A program made the translations under genes and the position numbers. The notes under the pieces are model-generated. The model was not told where the DNA came from. It made no database searches and saw nothing but the letters and a program-made list of their open reading frames with translations. From CAYLZO01 sp964387775 (GTDB lineage: Bacteria > Chloroflexota > Anaerolineae > JAAYZQ01): a DNA stretch of 33,910 bases. Positions 21,701-28,186 of this stretch are shown here, piece after piece. The stretch covers positions 1 through 33,910 of the forward strand of contig CAYLZO010000023.1 of assembly GCA_964387775.1 (NCBI GenBank), read 5' to 3'. The stretch's first letter is position 1, and each line of letters starts with the position of its first letter.

Positions 21701-22589
21701 CGTGCAGGCTGCCGAAGCCGACCCTGCGCTCTACGTGCAGGCGCGACCGGCGCTGAACACTGGCTACCTGGCCTTCAACTACCGCATCGAGGAGTTTAAC
21801 GACATCAACTTCCGCCTGGCCGTGATGCACGCCATCAACCGCCAGGGCCTGGTAGAGGCGTTCTACGGTCCCTACGGCGAGGTGGCGACCAACTTCCTGC
21901 CGCCGCTCGTCTGGGGCCACAACGAGGACATCCCCGGCTGGGAGTACAGCACCGAGATGGCCCAGCAGTATCTGTCTGACGCGGGCTTCCCCGATGGCAT
22001 CAGCGAGGTGACCATCGCCGAGGACGTCCTGGACGCCGAGGGCAATGTCGTACACGCGGCCGGGGACAAGATCCCGCTCAAGCTCTTCTACATGCCCGTG
22101 ACCCGCTTCTACTATCCGAGCCCGAAAGAGATCGGTGAGGCCATGGCTGCCGACCTGGCCAAGGCCGGCATCTTTGTCGAGCTGGAGCTGGCCGGCGACT
22201 GGCCGACCTACCTGGGTCTGCGGCGCAACGGTCTCCTGGTCGGTCTCTATATGCTCGGCTGGGGCGGCGACAACGGCGACCCCGACAACTTCCACAACTA
22301 CTTCTTTGGCGGCCTGAGCGCGCCCGGCGAGACCAAAGAGCCCGATCCGCGCGAGGGCTTTTACGCCAACCAGGAGGTGGCGGATCTGCTGTACGAAGCT
22401 GCCACCAACCCGAACCAGGCAGAGCGCGAGGAGCTCTACATGCGGGTCGAGCAGTTGCTCTACGACGAAGCTGCTCGCCTGTGGGTGGTGCACAACAACA
22501 CGCCGCTCATCTTCTCGGAAAAGATCAGTGGCTACGTGCCCCAGCCCGTCGGCGCCGACTACTACGAGTGGGTGGTCATCGAAGAATAG
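18729..22589 (+). CDS. Tripartite ABC solute-binding lipoprotein: family 1 + family 3 + family 5
   Basis: 1286 residues from ATG 18729 (GGAGGAG 9 nt before). Signal peptide MRKKWIYILMLAALVVPL-ILTAC, lipidated Cys23, then a Pro/Glu linker to ~62. Domain A (~63-475) is a sugar-type family 1 binding protein: TVLWWHQHT, MVEEFNN, AEYAGGYSEIYDKM, MLYYNLDWLQEMG, PPTTWAEFKEM, AAWLFVKWFTSPENNARWA. Domain B (~480-737) is an amino-acid-type family 3 protein: AAGKLMVSTDPNYAPQSF, GFDVDVAKAVAERMGV, WDVSIGSMTPTEARAE, DLSGKTVGLGTATTYEAYL, a C-terminal LSLKWYGID. After a Glu/Pro linker, domain C (~753-1286) is a peptide-type family 5 protein: GGTFVFGRGGDSVQLDPA, LREGVKFHDGTDFNADAV, GTGPFKFEEW, LAFNYR-x-x-FND-x-x-FRLAV, ending VPQPVGADYYEW. 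Each lobe set looks complete, with no frame break. The operon holds permeases of all three matching classes. Confidence 0.95.
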   Translation: MRKKWIYILMLAALVVPLILTACGPTEAPTEPPPEAEPTSPPEEAEPTAAPEEPEPMEGYEGVDPTGQTVLWWHQHTKERQEGLNQMVEEFNNTNEWGITVQAEYAGGYSEIYDKMIAAIAADDPTLMPNLTVGYANQVAKYQLSDALVDMDEFVDSEKWGLTDEEKADFFQGIFEADVSPVFGDGHFRMAFPPNRSMEMLYYNLDWLQEMGYDGPPTTWAEFKEMACAATDPDAGTVGYEISTDASRFSSMVFSRHGTYYEEDGSAFTFTNDTVKETMQFIKELYDEGCVTLIAERYGDQTDFGNYKTLFTIGSSSGLPYYDAAVKSGEQGEFIWGVAPLPYEDTGDEPVMNVYGASVTVPKTTPEQELAAWLFVKWFTSPENNARWAKISNYFPVRDSAAALMEDYFAENPVYADAFELLQYGTYEAQWCACYEEVRRMMENAYSEILDGADIDSTLAQLEADANQSLAENTPETMPADVLDEVKAAGKLMVSTDPNYAPQSFLNDEGELDGFDVDVAKAVAERMGVEVEFVTPDWDMITAGNWGGRWDVSIGSMTPTEARAEILWFTDPYYYTPASFAVHRDNTDIQTPADLSGKTVGLGTATTYEAYLDGTLSIMGGEIVYDPPSGIEVKPYSTDAEAIQDLALGDGVRLDAVMSAQPTIQNAIDEGLPLKYVGTPAFYEPLAFALDKKRGPSEKMLARLNTILAQMQDDGTLTDLSLKWYGIDLTTVVEPEEGEVPEVEPTEAPAVSGGTFVFGRGGDSVQLDPAIVTDGESFRVTGQCLEPLYQYEPGSTTPIPALATECTANEDSTEWTCSLREGVKFHDGTDFNADAVIFNFDRWKMTDHPQHFESQVFEYYEYMWFGFDDDSVITSVEKVDDYTVKFVLGAPLAPFLANLAMDMFAISSPAALEEYGEDYGTPAAGCVGTGPFKFEEWVEGDHITVSAYEDYWGGRPTIDEIVWRVIPDDSARFLALRAGDIHALEQATAEDVQAAEADPALYVQARPALNTGYLAFNYRIEEFNDINFRLAVMHAINRQGLVEAFYGPYGEVATNFLPPLVWGHNEDIPGWEYSTEMAQQYLSDAGFPDGISEVTIAEDVLDAEGNVVHAAGDKIPLKLFYMPVTRFYYPSPKEIGEAMAADLAKAGIFVELELAGDWPTYLGLRRNGLLVGLYMLGWGGDNGDPDNFHNYFFGGLSAPGETKEPDPREGFYANQEVADLLYEAATNPNQAEREELYMRVEQLLYDEAARLWVVHNNTPLIFSEKISGYVPQPVGADYYEWVVIEE

Positions 22590-22638
22590 ACCCCCTCGAC
22601 GAGTCGGTTGATCAGAGCCGGAGTAATCTAGCTTAGTG

Positions 22639-22678
22639 GGCAGGGGGTGTGGCTAGAGCCGCACCCCCTGCCTTGTTT
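22639..22678 (+). terminator. Intrinsic terminator after the tripartite binding protein
   Basis: A 16-bp stem (22639-22654 with 22657-22672, one G-U) with a 2-nt nominal loop, followed by TTGTTT. It lies between the binding-protein stop and the DppB-like gene, so it probably ends most transcripts there and gives binding protein in excess over downstream membrane parts. Confidence 0.8.
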
Positions 22679-22713
22679 CCAGACTCTATCTAGCGATATA
22701 CGTGGAGGCGCTT

Positions 22714-23766
22714 TTGACCCGCTATATCATTCGACGCTTGTTGTCGTTGATCCCCACGCTGCTGGGGGTCACGATCGTGATCTTTATGTTCCTGCGCCTG
22801 ATCCCGGGCGACCCGGCGGTGGCCATGTTGGGTGAGCACGCCGCCCAGGAGAACGTGGAGCGGATTCGGGAGCAGTTGGGGCTCAATCGCCCCCTGTTCC
22901 TGGACCGGGAGGCGCTGGCCGATGGGAACGTCAAAGGCTTTTTTGACAGCCAGTACTTTCGCTACCTGGGCCGGCTGGTCCAGGGCGACCTGGGAAACTC
23001 GATCCACCGCCGCATCCCCATCGCCGAGACGCTAAAGGAGCGCTTTCCGGCGACGATCGAGCTGGCCCTCTTGTCCATCTTGATCGGTGCCATCTTTGGC
23101 GTGCTGGCCGGCATCATCTCGGCGGCCCGCCGCAACTCGCCCATCGACACGACGATGATGGTCGGTTCGCTGATGGGGGTGTCCATCCCCATCTATTGGC
23201 TGGGCTTGATGGAGATCATGCTCTTTGCCGTCCTGCTCCAATGGCTGCCCAGCGGCGGCCGCTTGGGCGTGGACGTGGACATCCCGCGAGTCACCAACCT
23301 CTATCTGGTGGACAGCCTGTTGGCCGGCAACGTGGAAGCCTTTGTCCAGACGCTCAAGTACCTGGCGCTGCCGGCGATTGCCCTGGCCACTCATCCGATG
23401 TCGATCATCGCCCGGATGACGCGCTCCAGCATGCTGGAGGTGCTCCAGGAGGACTATGTGCGGACGGCCCACGCCAAGGGCTTGCGCGAGCAGGTGGTCC
23501 TCATCCGCCACGCCCTCAAGAACGCGTTCCTGCCCGTGATCACCATCATCGGTCTCCAGACCGGCACGCTCCTGGCGGGCGCGATCTTGACCGAGACCAT
23601 CTTTTCCTGGCCCGGCATCGGAAAATGGGTCTACGACGCCATCCTCGGGCGCGACTATCCCATCGTCCAGGGCGGGACGCTGCTCATCGCCATCATCTTT
23701 GTTTTTGCCAATCTGGTCGTTGATGTGTCGTACGCTTTCCTAGATCCGAGGATTCACTATGACTGA
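22714..23766 (+). CDS. DppB-like ABC peptide permease
   Basis: 350 residues from TTG 22714, 5 nt after GGAGG; GTG 22702 is an in-frame alternative (+4 residues) but the GGAGG lies downstream of it. The start T-R-Y-I-I-R-R-L-L-S-L-I-P is typical of DppB/OppB. Further family marks are FMFLRLIPGDPA at ~26-37, LGRLVQGDLGNS at ~89, the TM block beginning ERFPATIELALLS, the cytoplasmic loop EDYVRTAHAKGL, RHALKNAFLPV, ILTETIFSWPGIGKW and LDPRIHYD. A short extra stretch at ~200-220 follows the usual LQWLPSGG. Length is close to normal, so unlike its partners it has no large insertion. It should pair with the DppC-like protein, whose start overlaps its stop by 8 bp. No DppD/DppF-type ATPase gene is present in the window. 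Confidence 0.93.
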   Translation: MTRYIIRRLLSLIPTLLGVTIVIFMFLRLIPGDPAVAMLGEHAAQENVERIREQLGLNRPLFLDREALADGNVKGFFDSQYFRYLGRLVQGDLGNSIHRRIPIAETLKERFPATIELALLSILIGAIFGVLAGIISAARRNSPIDTTMMVGSLMGVSIPIYWLGLMEIMLFAVLLQWLPSGGRLGVDVDIPRVTNLYLVDSLLAGNVEAFVQTLKYLALPAIALATHPMSIIARMTRSSMLEVLQEDYVRTAHAKGLREQVVLIRHALKNAFLPVITIIGLQTGTLLAGAILTETIFSWPGIGKWVYDAILGRDYPIVQGGTLLIAIIFVFANLVVDVSYAFLDPRIHYD

Positions 23767-25015
23767 GAGTCAGACAATCAGCACGGGGGGCGGCGAGCCC
23801 CGCGAGGTCGGCTACATCGATTTTGCCATGCGCGAGCACCGCTCGTTGTGGGGCGATGCCTGGCGCCGCTTGATCTCCAGTTCAACCGGTCGAATTGGCT
23901 TCGCCGTTGTGCTCTTTTTCCTCCTGGCGACCGTGCTTTCTCACTTTTTCTGGGAGTACGATCCCAGAATGGACCTGGACTATTCTCTCAAACTCAAAAA
24001 GCCAAACCTGGTGGCGACCGAGGAGGTCGAGTCGATCCATCCCTTCGGCACGGACAAGCTGGGGCGCGACATATTTCGCCGGGTGATCCACGGCGGCTGG
24101 AACTCGCTGCGGGTAGGCATCGTCTCTGTGGGCATCTCGCTCATCGCCGGTGGGCTGCTCGGCTTGGTTGCTGGTTTCTACGAGAGTATGCCCCTGGGAG
24201 ATGGGGGACGGGCCACCGTGCACGGGCTTATCGGGCTCGTTTTTGGTGCGCTGTCGGCCTGGATGGCCGGGCAGTACTTCCAGATCGGGCTTTTTGTGGC
24301 CCTGGGCGTGGCTTCCGTCCTTCTCGAACGTTACCTATTCAAAGACACGGTCTGGCGGATGGTGCTTCTCGGGCTCGTGGGCCTGGTCCTGGCCGGGGCA
24401 CCCGCCCTGTTGGTAAGCCCCTACACGGCCATGGGCTGCGGCCTCGTGGGCCTCTTTGCCGGTGCGCTCATGGCCCTGCCCCTGGGCGGCCCCCTCGTCT
24501 CCAACGTGCTGATGCGCCTCATGGACATCATCCTTGCCTTCCCCGGCATTCTGCTGGCCATCGCCATCGTGGCCATGCTCGGGCCGGGCCTGGACAAGGG
24601 CATGATCGCCATCGGCTTTGTGGGCATCCCGGTCTATGCCCGGCTGGTGCGGTCTACCGTGCTGGCCGTCATCCAGGAAGAGTACGTCACGGCCGCCCAG
24701 TCGGTGGGGGTGGGCCAGGGGCGCATCCTCTTTCGCCACATCGTGCCCAATACGCTGTCGCCCGTGATCGTCCAGTCCACGATGGGACTGGCCAGCGCTA
24801 TTCTGTGGGCCGGGGCTTTGGGTTTCCTTGGCCTGGGCGCCATCCCGCCGGAACCCGAGTGGGGGGCTATGCTCGGCGACAGCTACAAATATCTGGCCAC
24901 CGGCTCTTGGTGGGCCGTGCTCTTTCCCGGCCTGGCGATTATGCTCAGCGTGCTCGGCTTTAACCTCTTGGGCGACGGCCTGCGCGACGCCCTCGATCCC
25001 CGCCTTCGGACCTGA
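23759..25015 (+). CDS. DppC-like ABC peptide permease with a four-helix insertion
   Basis: 418 residues from ATG 23759, overlapping the DppB-like stop by 8 bp. The N-terminal part is typical of DppC: SLWGDAWRRLISSSTGRIG, a first helix, HPFGTDKLGRDIFRRVIHGG at ~97-116 and LRVGIVSVGISLIAGGLLGLVAGFYE. Instead of reaching the next core helix at once, ~105 residues (about 143-247) are inserted, with four hydrophobic stretches (including HGLIGLVFGALSAWMAG and MVLLGLVGLVLAGAPALLV). The core resumes with N-V-L-M-R-L-M-D-I-I-L-A-F-P-G at ~249, the coupling loop EEYVTAAQSVGVG, FRHIVPNTLSPV, and the C-terminal FNLLGDGLRDALDPRLR. Usual length is about 280-310. The insertion falls between conserved core helices, not at an end, which is unusual. 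Confidence 0.92.
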   Translation: MTESQTISTGGGEPREVGYIDFAMREHRSLWGDAWRRLISSSTGRIGFAVVLFFLLATVLSHFFWEYDPRMDLDYSLKLKKPNLVATEEVESIHPFGTDKLGRDIFRRVIHGGWNSLRVGIVSVGISLIAGGLLGLVAGFYESMPLGDGGRATVHGLIGLVFGALSAWMAGQYFQIGLFVALGVASVLLERYLFKDTVWRMVLLGLVGLVLAGAPALLVSPYTAMGCGLVGLFAGALMALPLGGPLVSNVLMRLMDIILAFPGILLAIAIVAMLGPGLDKGMIAIGFVGIPVYARLVRSTVLAVIQEEYVTAAQSVGVGQGRILFRHIVPNTLSPVIVQSTMGLASAILWAGALGFLGLGAIPPEPEWGAMLGDSYKYLATGSWWAVLFPGLAIMLSVLGFNLLGDGLRDALDPRLRT

Positions 25016-25070
25016 TGCCGATGCTGCTCAGCATGGAGCAGAAACCGCGATAATGTGAGGAGGCAGTGCA

Positions 25071-27305
25071 TTGACTCCACAAGGCGACCCAAAGGTTCCA
25101 CGTCATCCCCGGTTGGCCAGGGTGCTCTTGATCCTGGTCGCCATCACTGTCGTCCTGAGCCTGCTTTACGCCCTCCAGTACTATGCCGGCGGGCCGGTTC
25201 GATTGGCTACGGTCAGCTGGCTTTACGACGTCGCGTACAGCCCGGCAGAGTCGTTGATCGCGGCGGGGGGAGAGGATGGCAAGATCCGAGTCTGGGAGGT
25301 GCCGGGCCGGATCAGGACCCTGGTCGAGGCCGACTTTGACGTGGCGGGGGAGGAATCGTGGCCAGTCCACGTGCTCTCTGGACACCGTGCTGCCGTCATT
25401 GGCCTCGGCTTTACGCTCGATGGCGCCGAGCTCGTCTCAGTCAGCGCCGACGGGGAGGTCCGCCGCTGGAAGGTCGATGCCGAACCTTATCAGCCCAGAG
25501 ACCTGGTTCTAGAGATCGACAACGGGCGCTTGGTCCAGGTCGCCCTGAACGCCGGGCGGACGATGCTGGCCGCGATGGGCGAAGCCGGCGTCGTCGAAGT
25601 TTGGGACCTGGTCGAGGGCGAGCGGGTCCAGGCCTTTGGCCCGACCGGGGGCGGGGGTCGGGCCGTCGCTCTGAGCCCGGACGGCGCGCTCGTTGCGGCC
25701 AGCGACGGCAAGGACATCCAGGTCTGGGACGTCGAGACCGGGGAGCGCGTTCAGGCCCTGGTGAGCCGCTGCGAGGATGAGACCTTTGTCACGCTGGAGG
25801 CGTGCAAGGAAGCAGATGAGACCTGGCTGGGCCACGAGGAGGTGGTGACGGCCCTGGACTTTGGCCCCGACAACCAGATCCTGGCCTCGGGTAGCGCCGA
25901 CACGACGGTCGCCTTCTGGGAGCTGGAAAGCGGCGAGGTTGAATGGACCTCGACCGGCCACTGGGCGACGGTGACCAGCCTGCGCTTTAATAAGGATGGG
26001 GATCTGGTCCTCTCCACCGGCGAGGACAATGCGGCCAAGACGCTGCGCGTGCCGGGCGGGAAGAGCAGCGCCACCTTTGTCGGCAACTTGAGCACGACGA
26101 ATGCCGGGGCCTTTGGGCCGGTGGCCGACATGCTCATCACCGTCGGCAACGACGGGACCATGCGGGTCTGGGAGACGGTCAACCAGTACATGGTCCACCT
26201 CGAATGGGCCGCCCTCGGATTTCAGCCGACGTGGGGCAAGGTGCTGGCCGCCTGGGCGTTGATCAGCGGCCTGCTCGGCCTGATCTGTTGGTGGGGGCTG
26301 TGGAAAGTCCGGCTCTGGAGTCACTTGCTGGCGCTGGCCTTGTACTTGATCGGCCCCATCGTCGTCGTGGGCCTGCCCTTCTTTGAGGTCCTGGCCTACC
26401 CCCTTTCCACTGTCGACAAGCTCGCCATCGCCTGGCCGCTGGCCGTCCTGGGGGGCTGGTACGTGACACTCCTGGTACTCCTGACCCGGGACGAGGTGGC
26501 GCTATACTACGAAGCCCCCCACGCTGCCGCCCTGGCCGAACAGTTGGAGGCCAGCCAGCGCACGGTGCGATTGCGCTTTGGCATCTATGGCATCGCGGTC
26601 TGGGTTTTTCTGCTGGTCCTCCTCTTCTCTGTGCTGCGCCGCTTCAACCTCGACGTGGCGTTTATGGGCCACTTTTTCTCCTTCATCATGCAGGGAGCCT
26701 GGACGACGCTCTACATCTCGGCGCTGTCGATCCTGCTGGCCATTATCCTGGCCCTTCTGGGCGCGCTGGGTCGCCTGTCCAAGAATGCCATAGCCAACGG
26801 CGTGTCCAGCTTTTACATCTCGCTGATCCGGGGTACGCCATTGCTGGTGCAGATCTTTATCTGGTACCTCGGCTTGCCCCAGTTGGGCGTGCTCCTGAAA
26901 GCGGAGGTGGCCGGCATCCTGGCCTTGGGCGTGAACTATGGCGCCTACATGACCGAGATCTTTCGGGCCGGCATCCAGGCCATCGGCAAAGGCCAGCACG
27001 AGGCCGCCGAGGCCCTGGGCATGACCCGCGCCCAGACCTTCCGCCGCATCGTGCTGCCCCAGGCCTTCCGCATCGTCATTCCGCCCATCGGCAACCAGTT
27101 CATCGCCATGATGAAGGACTCGTCGCTGGTCTACGTCATGGGCGTCTGGGAGCTGACCTTCCGGGCCAACAAGATCGGCCGCCAGAACTTTCGGGCGATG
27201 GAGACCTTTATCATCGCCGCCGCCTTCTATTGGATCCTGACGGTTATCTTCCAATCCCTGCAGGGTAAACTCGAAGAGTACATGGCGCGCGGTGAAAGGA
27301 GATAG
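25071..27305 (+). CDS. WD40 propeller fused to an amino-acid-type ABC permease
   Basis: 744 residues from TTG 25071, 7 nt after GAGGAGG. Helix 1 at ~17-38 (ARVLLILVAITVVLSLLYAL), then about seven WD40-like blades at ~45-385, seen by their ends: G-E-D-G-K-I-R-V-W-E-V, SADGEVRRWKV, GEAGVVEVWDL, SDGKDIQVWDV, SADTTVAFWEL, GEDNAAKTLRV, NDGTMRVWET. With the N-terminus inside, the propeller is outside the membrane. Three extra helices follow (~388-480), then a helix at ~505 and a complete HisM/GlnP-type permease from ~541: QGAWTTLYISALS, LIRGTPLLVQIFIWY, coupling loop H-E-A-A-E-A-L-G-M (~643), RRIVLPQAFRIVIPPIGNQ, MKDSSLVYVMG. Normal members are about 220-270 residues. It ends 6 bp before the ATPase gene, its expected partner. 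Confidence 0.95.
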   Translation: MTPQGDPKVPRHPRLARVLLILVAITVVLSLLYALQYYAGGPVRLATVSWLYDVAYSPAESLIAAGGEDGKIRVWEVPGRIRTLVEADFDVAGEESWPVHVLSGHRAAVIGLGFTLDGAELVSVSADGEVRRWKVDAEPYQPRDLVLEIDNGRLVQVALNAGRTMLAAMGEAGVVEVWDLVEGERVQAFGPTGGGGRAVALSPDGALVAASDGKDIQVWDVETGERVQALVSRCEDETFVTLEACKEADETWLGHEEVVTALDFGPDNQILASGSADTTVAFWELESGEVEWTSTGHWATVTSLRFNKDGDLVLSTGEDNAAKTLRVPGGKSSATFVGNLSTTNAGAFGPVADMLITVGNDGTMRVWETVNQYMVHLEWAALGFQPTWGKVLAAWALISGLLGLICWWGLWKVRLWSHLLALALYLIGPIVVVGLPFFEVLAYPLSTVDKLAIAWPLAVLGGWYVTLLVLLTRDEVALYYEAPHAAALAEQLEASQRTVRLRFGIYGIAVWVFLLVLLFSVLRRFNLDVAFMGHFFSFIMQGAWTTLYISALSILLAIILALLGALGRLSKNAIANGVSSFYISLIRGTPLLVQIFIWYLGLPQLGVLLKAEVAGILALGVNYGAYMTEIFRAGIQAIGKGQHEAAEALGMTRAQTFRRIVLPQAFRIVIPPIGNQFIAMMKDSSLVYVMGVWELTFRANKIGRQNFRAMETFIIAAAFYWILTVIFQSLQGKLEEYMARGERR

Positions 27306-27311
27306 ACACAC

Positions 27312-28097
27312 ATGAGCGAGCTCATCAGCCCGCCAGCAGCAGCCGGTAAAGGACCGATCATCAAGGTCCGCGACCTGCACAAGTATTTTGGTCCCCTGCA
27401 CGTCATCAGGGGCGTGGACCTGGACGTGCAGCCGGCCGAGGTGGTGGTCATCATCGGCCCCTCGGGGGGCGGCAAGAGCACGTTCTTGCGCTGCCTTAAC
27501 TTTCTGGAGGAGCCGTCGGCCGGGACTATCGAGGTCGATCAGGTGGAGATCAAGGCCCGCGAGTCGGCCCGCGCCCACCGCAAAAACATCCGTGACATCC
27601 GCCGCAAGGCAGGGATGGTCTTTCAGCAGTTCAACCTCTTTCCCCACATGACGGCCCTGCAAAACATCATCGAGGCGCCGGTGACGGTCAAGGGCCTGTC
27701 CAAGTCGGAGGCCATCGCCAAGGCTGAAGAGCTTCTGGCCTGGGTGGGCCTCTCGGAAAAGCGGGACGAGTATCCGTCGCGGCTCTCGGGTGGGCAGCAG
27801 CAGCGGGTGGCCATCGCCCGGGCCCTGTCCATGGAGCCCAAGATCATGCTCTTTGACGAGCCAACTTCGGCCCTCGACCCGGAGCTCATCGGTGAGGTGG
27901 TCGAGGTCATGGAGCGCATGGCCGACGAAGGCATGACCATGGTCGTCGTCACCCACGAGATCCACTTTGCCCGCGACGTGGCCGACCGCGTCATCCTCAT
28001 GGCCGACGGCGTATGGGCCGAGATTGCGCCGCCCGACGAACTGTTCACCAATCCGAAGGAGGAGCGCACCCGCCAGTTCCTGGCGCACATCTTGTAA
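27312..28097 (+). CDS. ABC transporter ATPase, polar amino acid type (GlnQ/HisP-like)
   Basis: 261 residues from ATG 27312. All nucleotide-binding motifs are intact: aromatic stacking residue in LHKYFGPLHVI, Walker A GPSGGGKST at ~54-62, Q-loop VFQQFNLFPHMTALQNI, signature LSGGQQQRVAIARAL, Walker B IMLFDEPTSALDPE and H-loop VVVTHE. The Q-loop sequence and the end (EERTRQFL) are typical of polar amino acid importers, matching the permease just upstream. It is the only ABC ATPase in an operon with five permease proteins of three classes. It may energise only the WD40-permease, with other ATPases encoded elsewhere, or serve all; the sequence cannot decide. A GC-rich hairpin follows its stop. Confidence 0.95.
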   Translation: MSELISPPAAAGKGPIIKVRDLHKYFGPLHVIRGVDLDVQPAEVVVIIGPSGGGKSTFLRCLNFLEEPSAGTIEVDQVEIKARESARAHRKNIRDIRRKAGMVFQQFNLFPHMTALQNIIEAPVTVKGLSKSEAIAKAEELLAWVGLSEKRDEYPSRLSGGQQQRVAIARALSMEPKIMLFDEPTSALDPELIGEVVEVMERMADEGMTMVVVTHEIHFARDVADRVILMADGVWAEIAPPDELFTNPKEERTRQFLAHIL

Positions 28098-28124
28098 AGC
28101 TAACGTCCTTTCTGAAGGGAAACT

Positions 28125-28150
28125 GGGGCGGCCGAAAAGGCCGCCCCTTT
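28125..28150 (+). terminator. GC-rich hairpin after the ATPase gene
   Basis: GGGGCGGCC (28125-28133) and GGCCGCCCC (28139-28147) pair perfectly around GAAAA, followed by only three T. It is probably a partial terminator between the ATPase and the ureohydrolase. Confidence 0.6.
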
Positions 28151-28186
28151 GGCTGGGGAAATCGTATTACAAAAGGGAGGGCAGGA

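Noticed and set aside
18696..22493. 1265-codon open frame antisense to the tripartite binding protein
   Set aside because: It mirrors a high-GC coding strand, has Val/Gly/His/Asp-rich low-quality composition and no ribosome binding site or known domain; the plus-strand protein matches three families over its whole length.
26200..26700. Possible misassembly joining a WD40 gene to a permease gene
   Set aside because: The frame is continuous, no N or repeat lies at the junction, and the linking membrane helices are well formed; read-level data would still be needed to exclude it fully.
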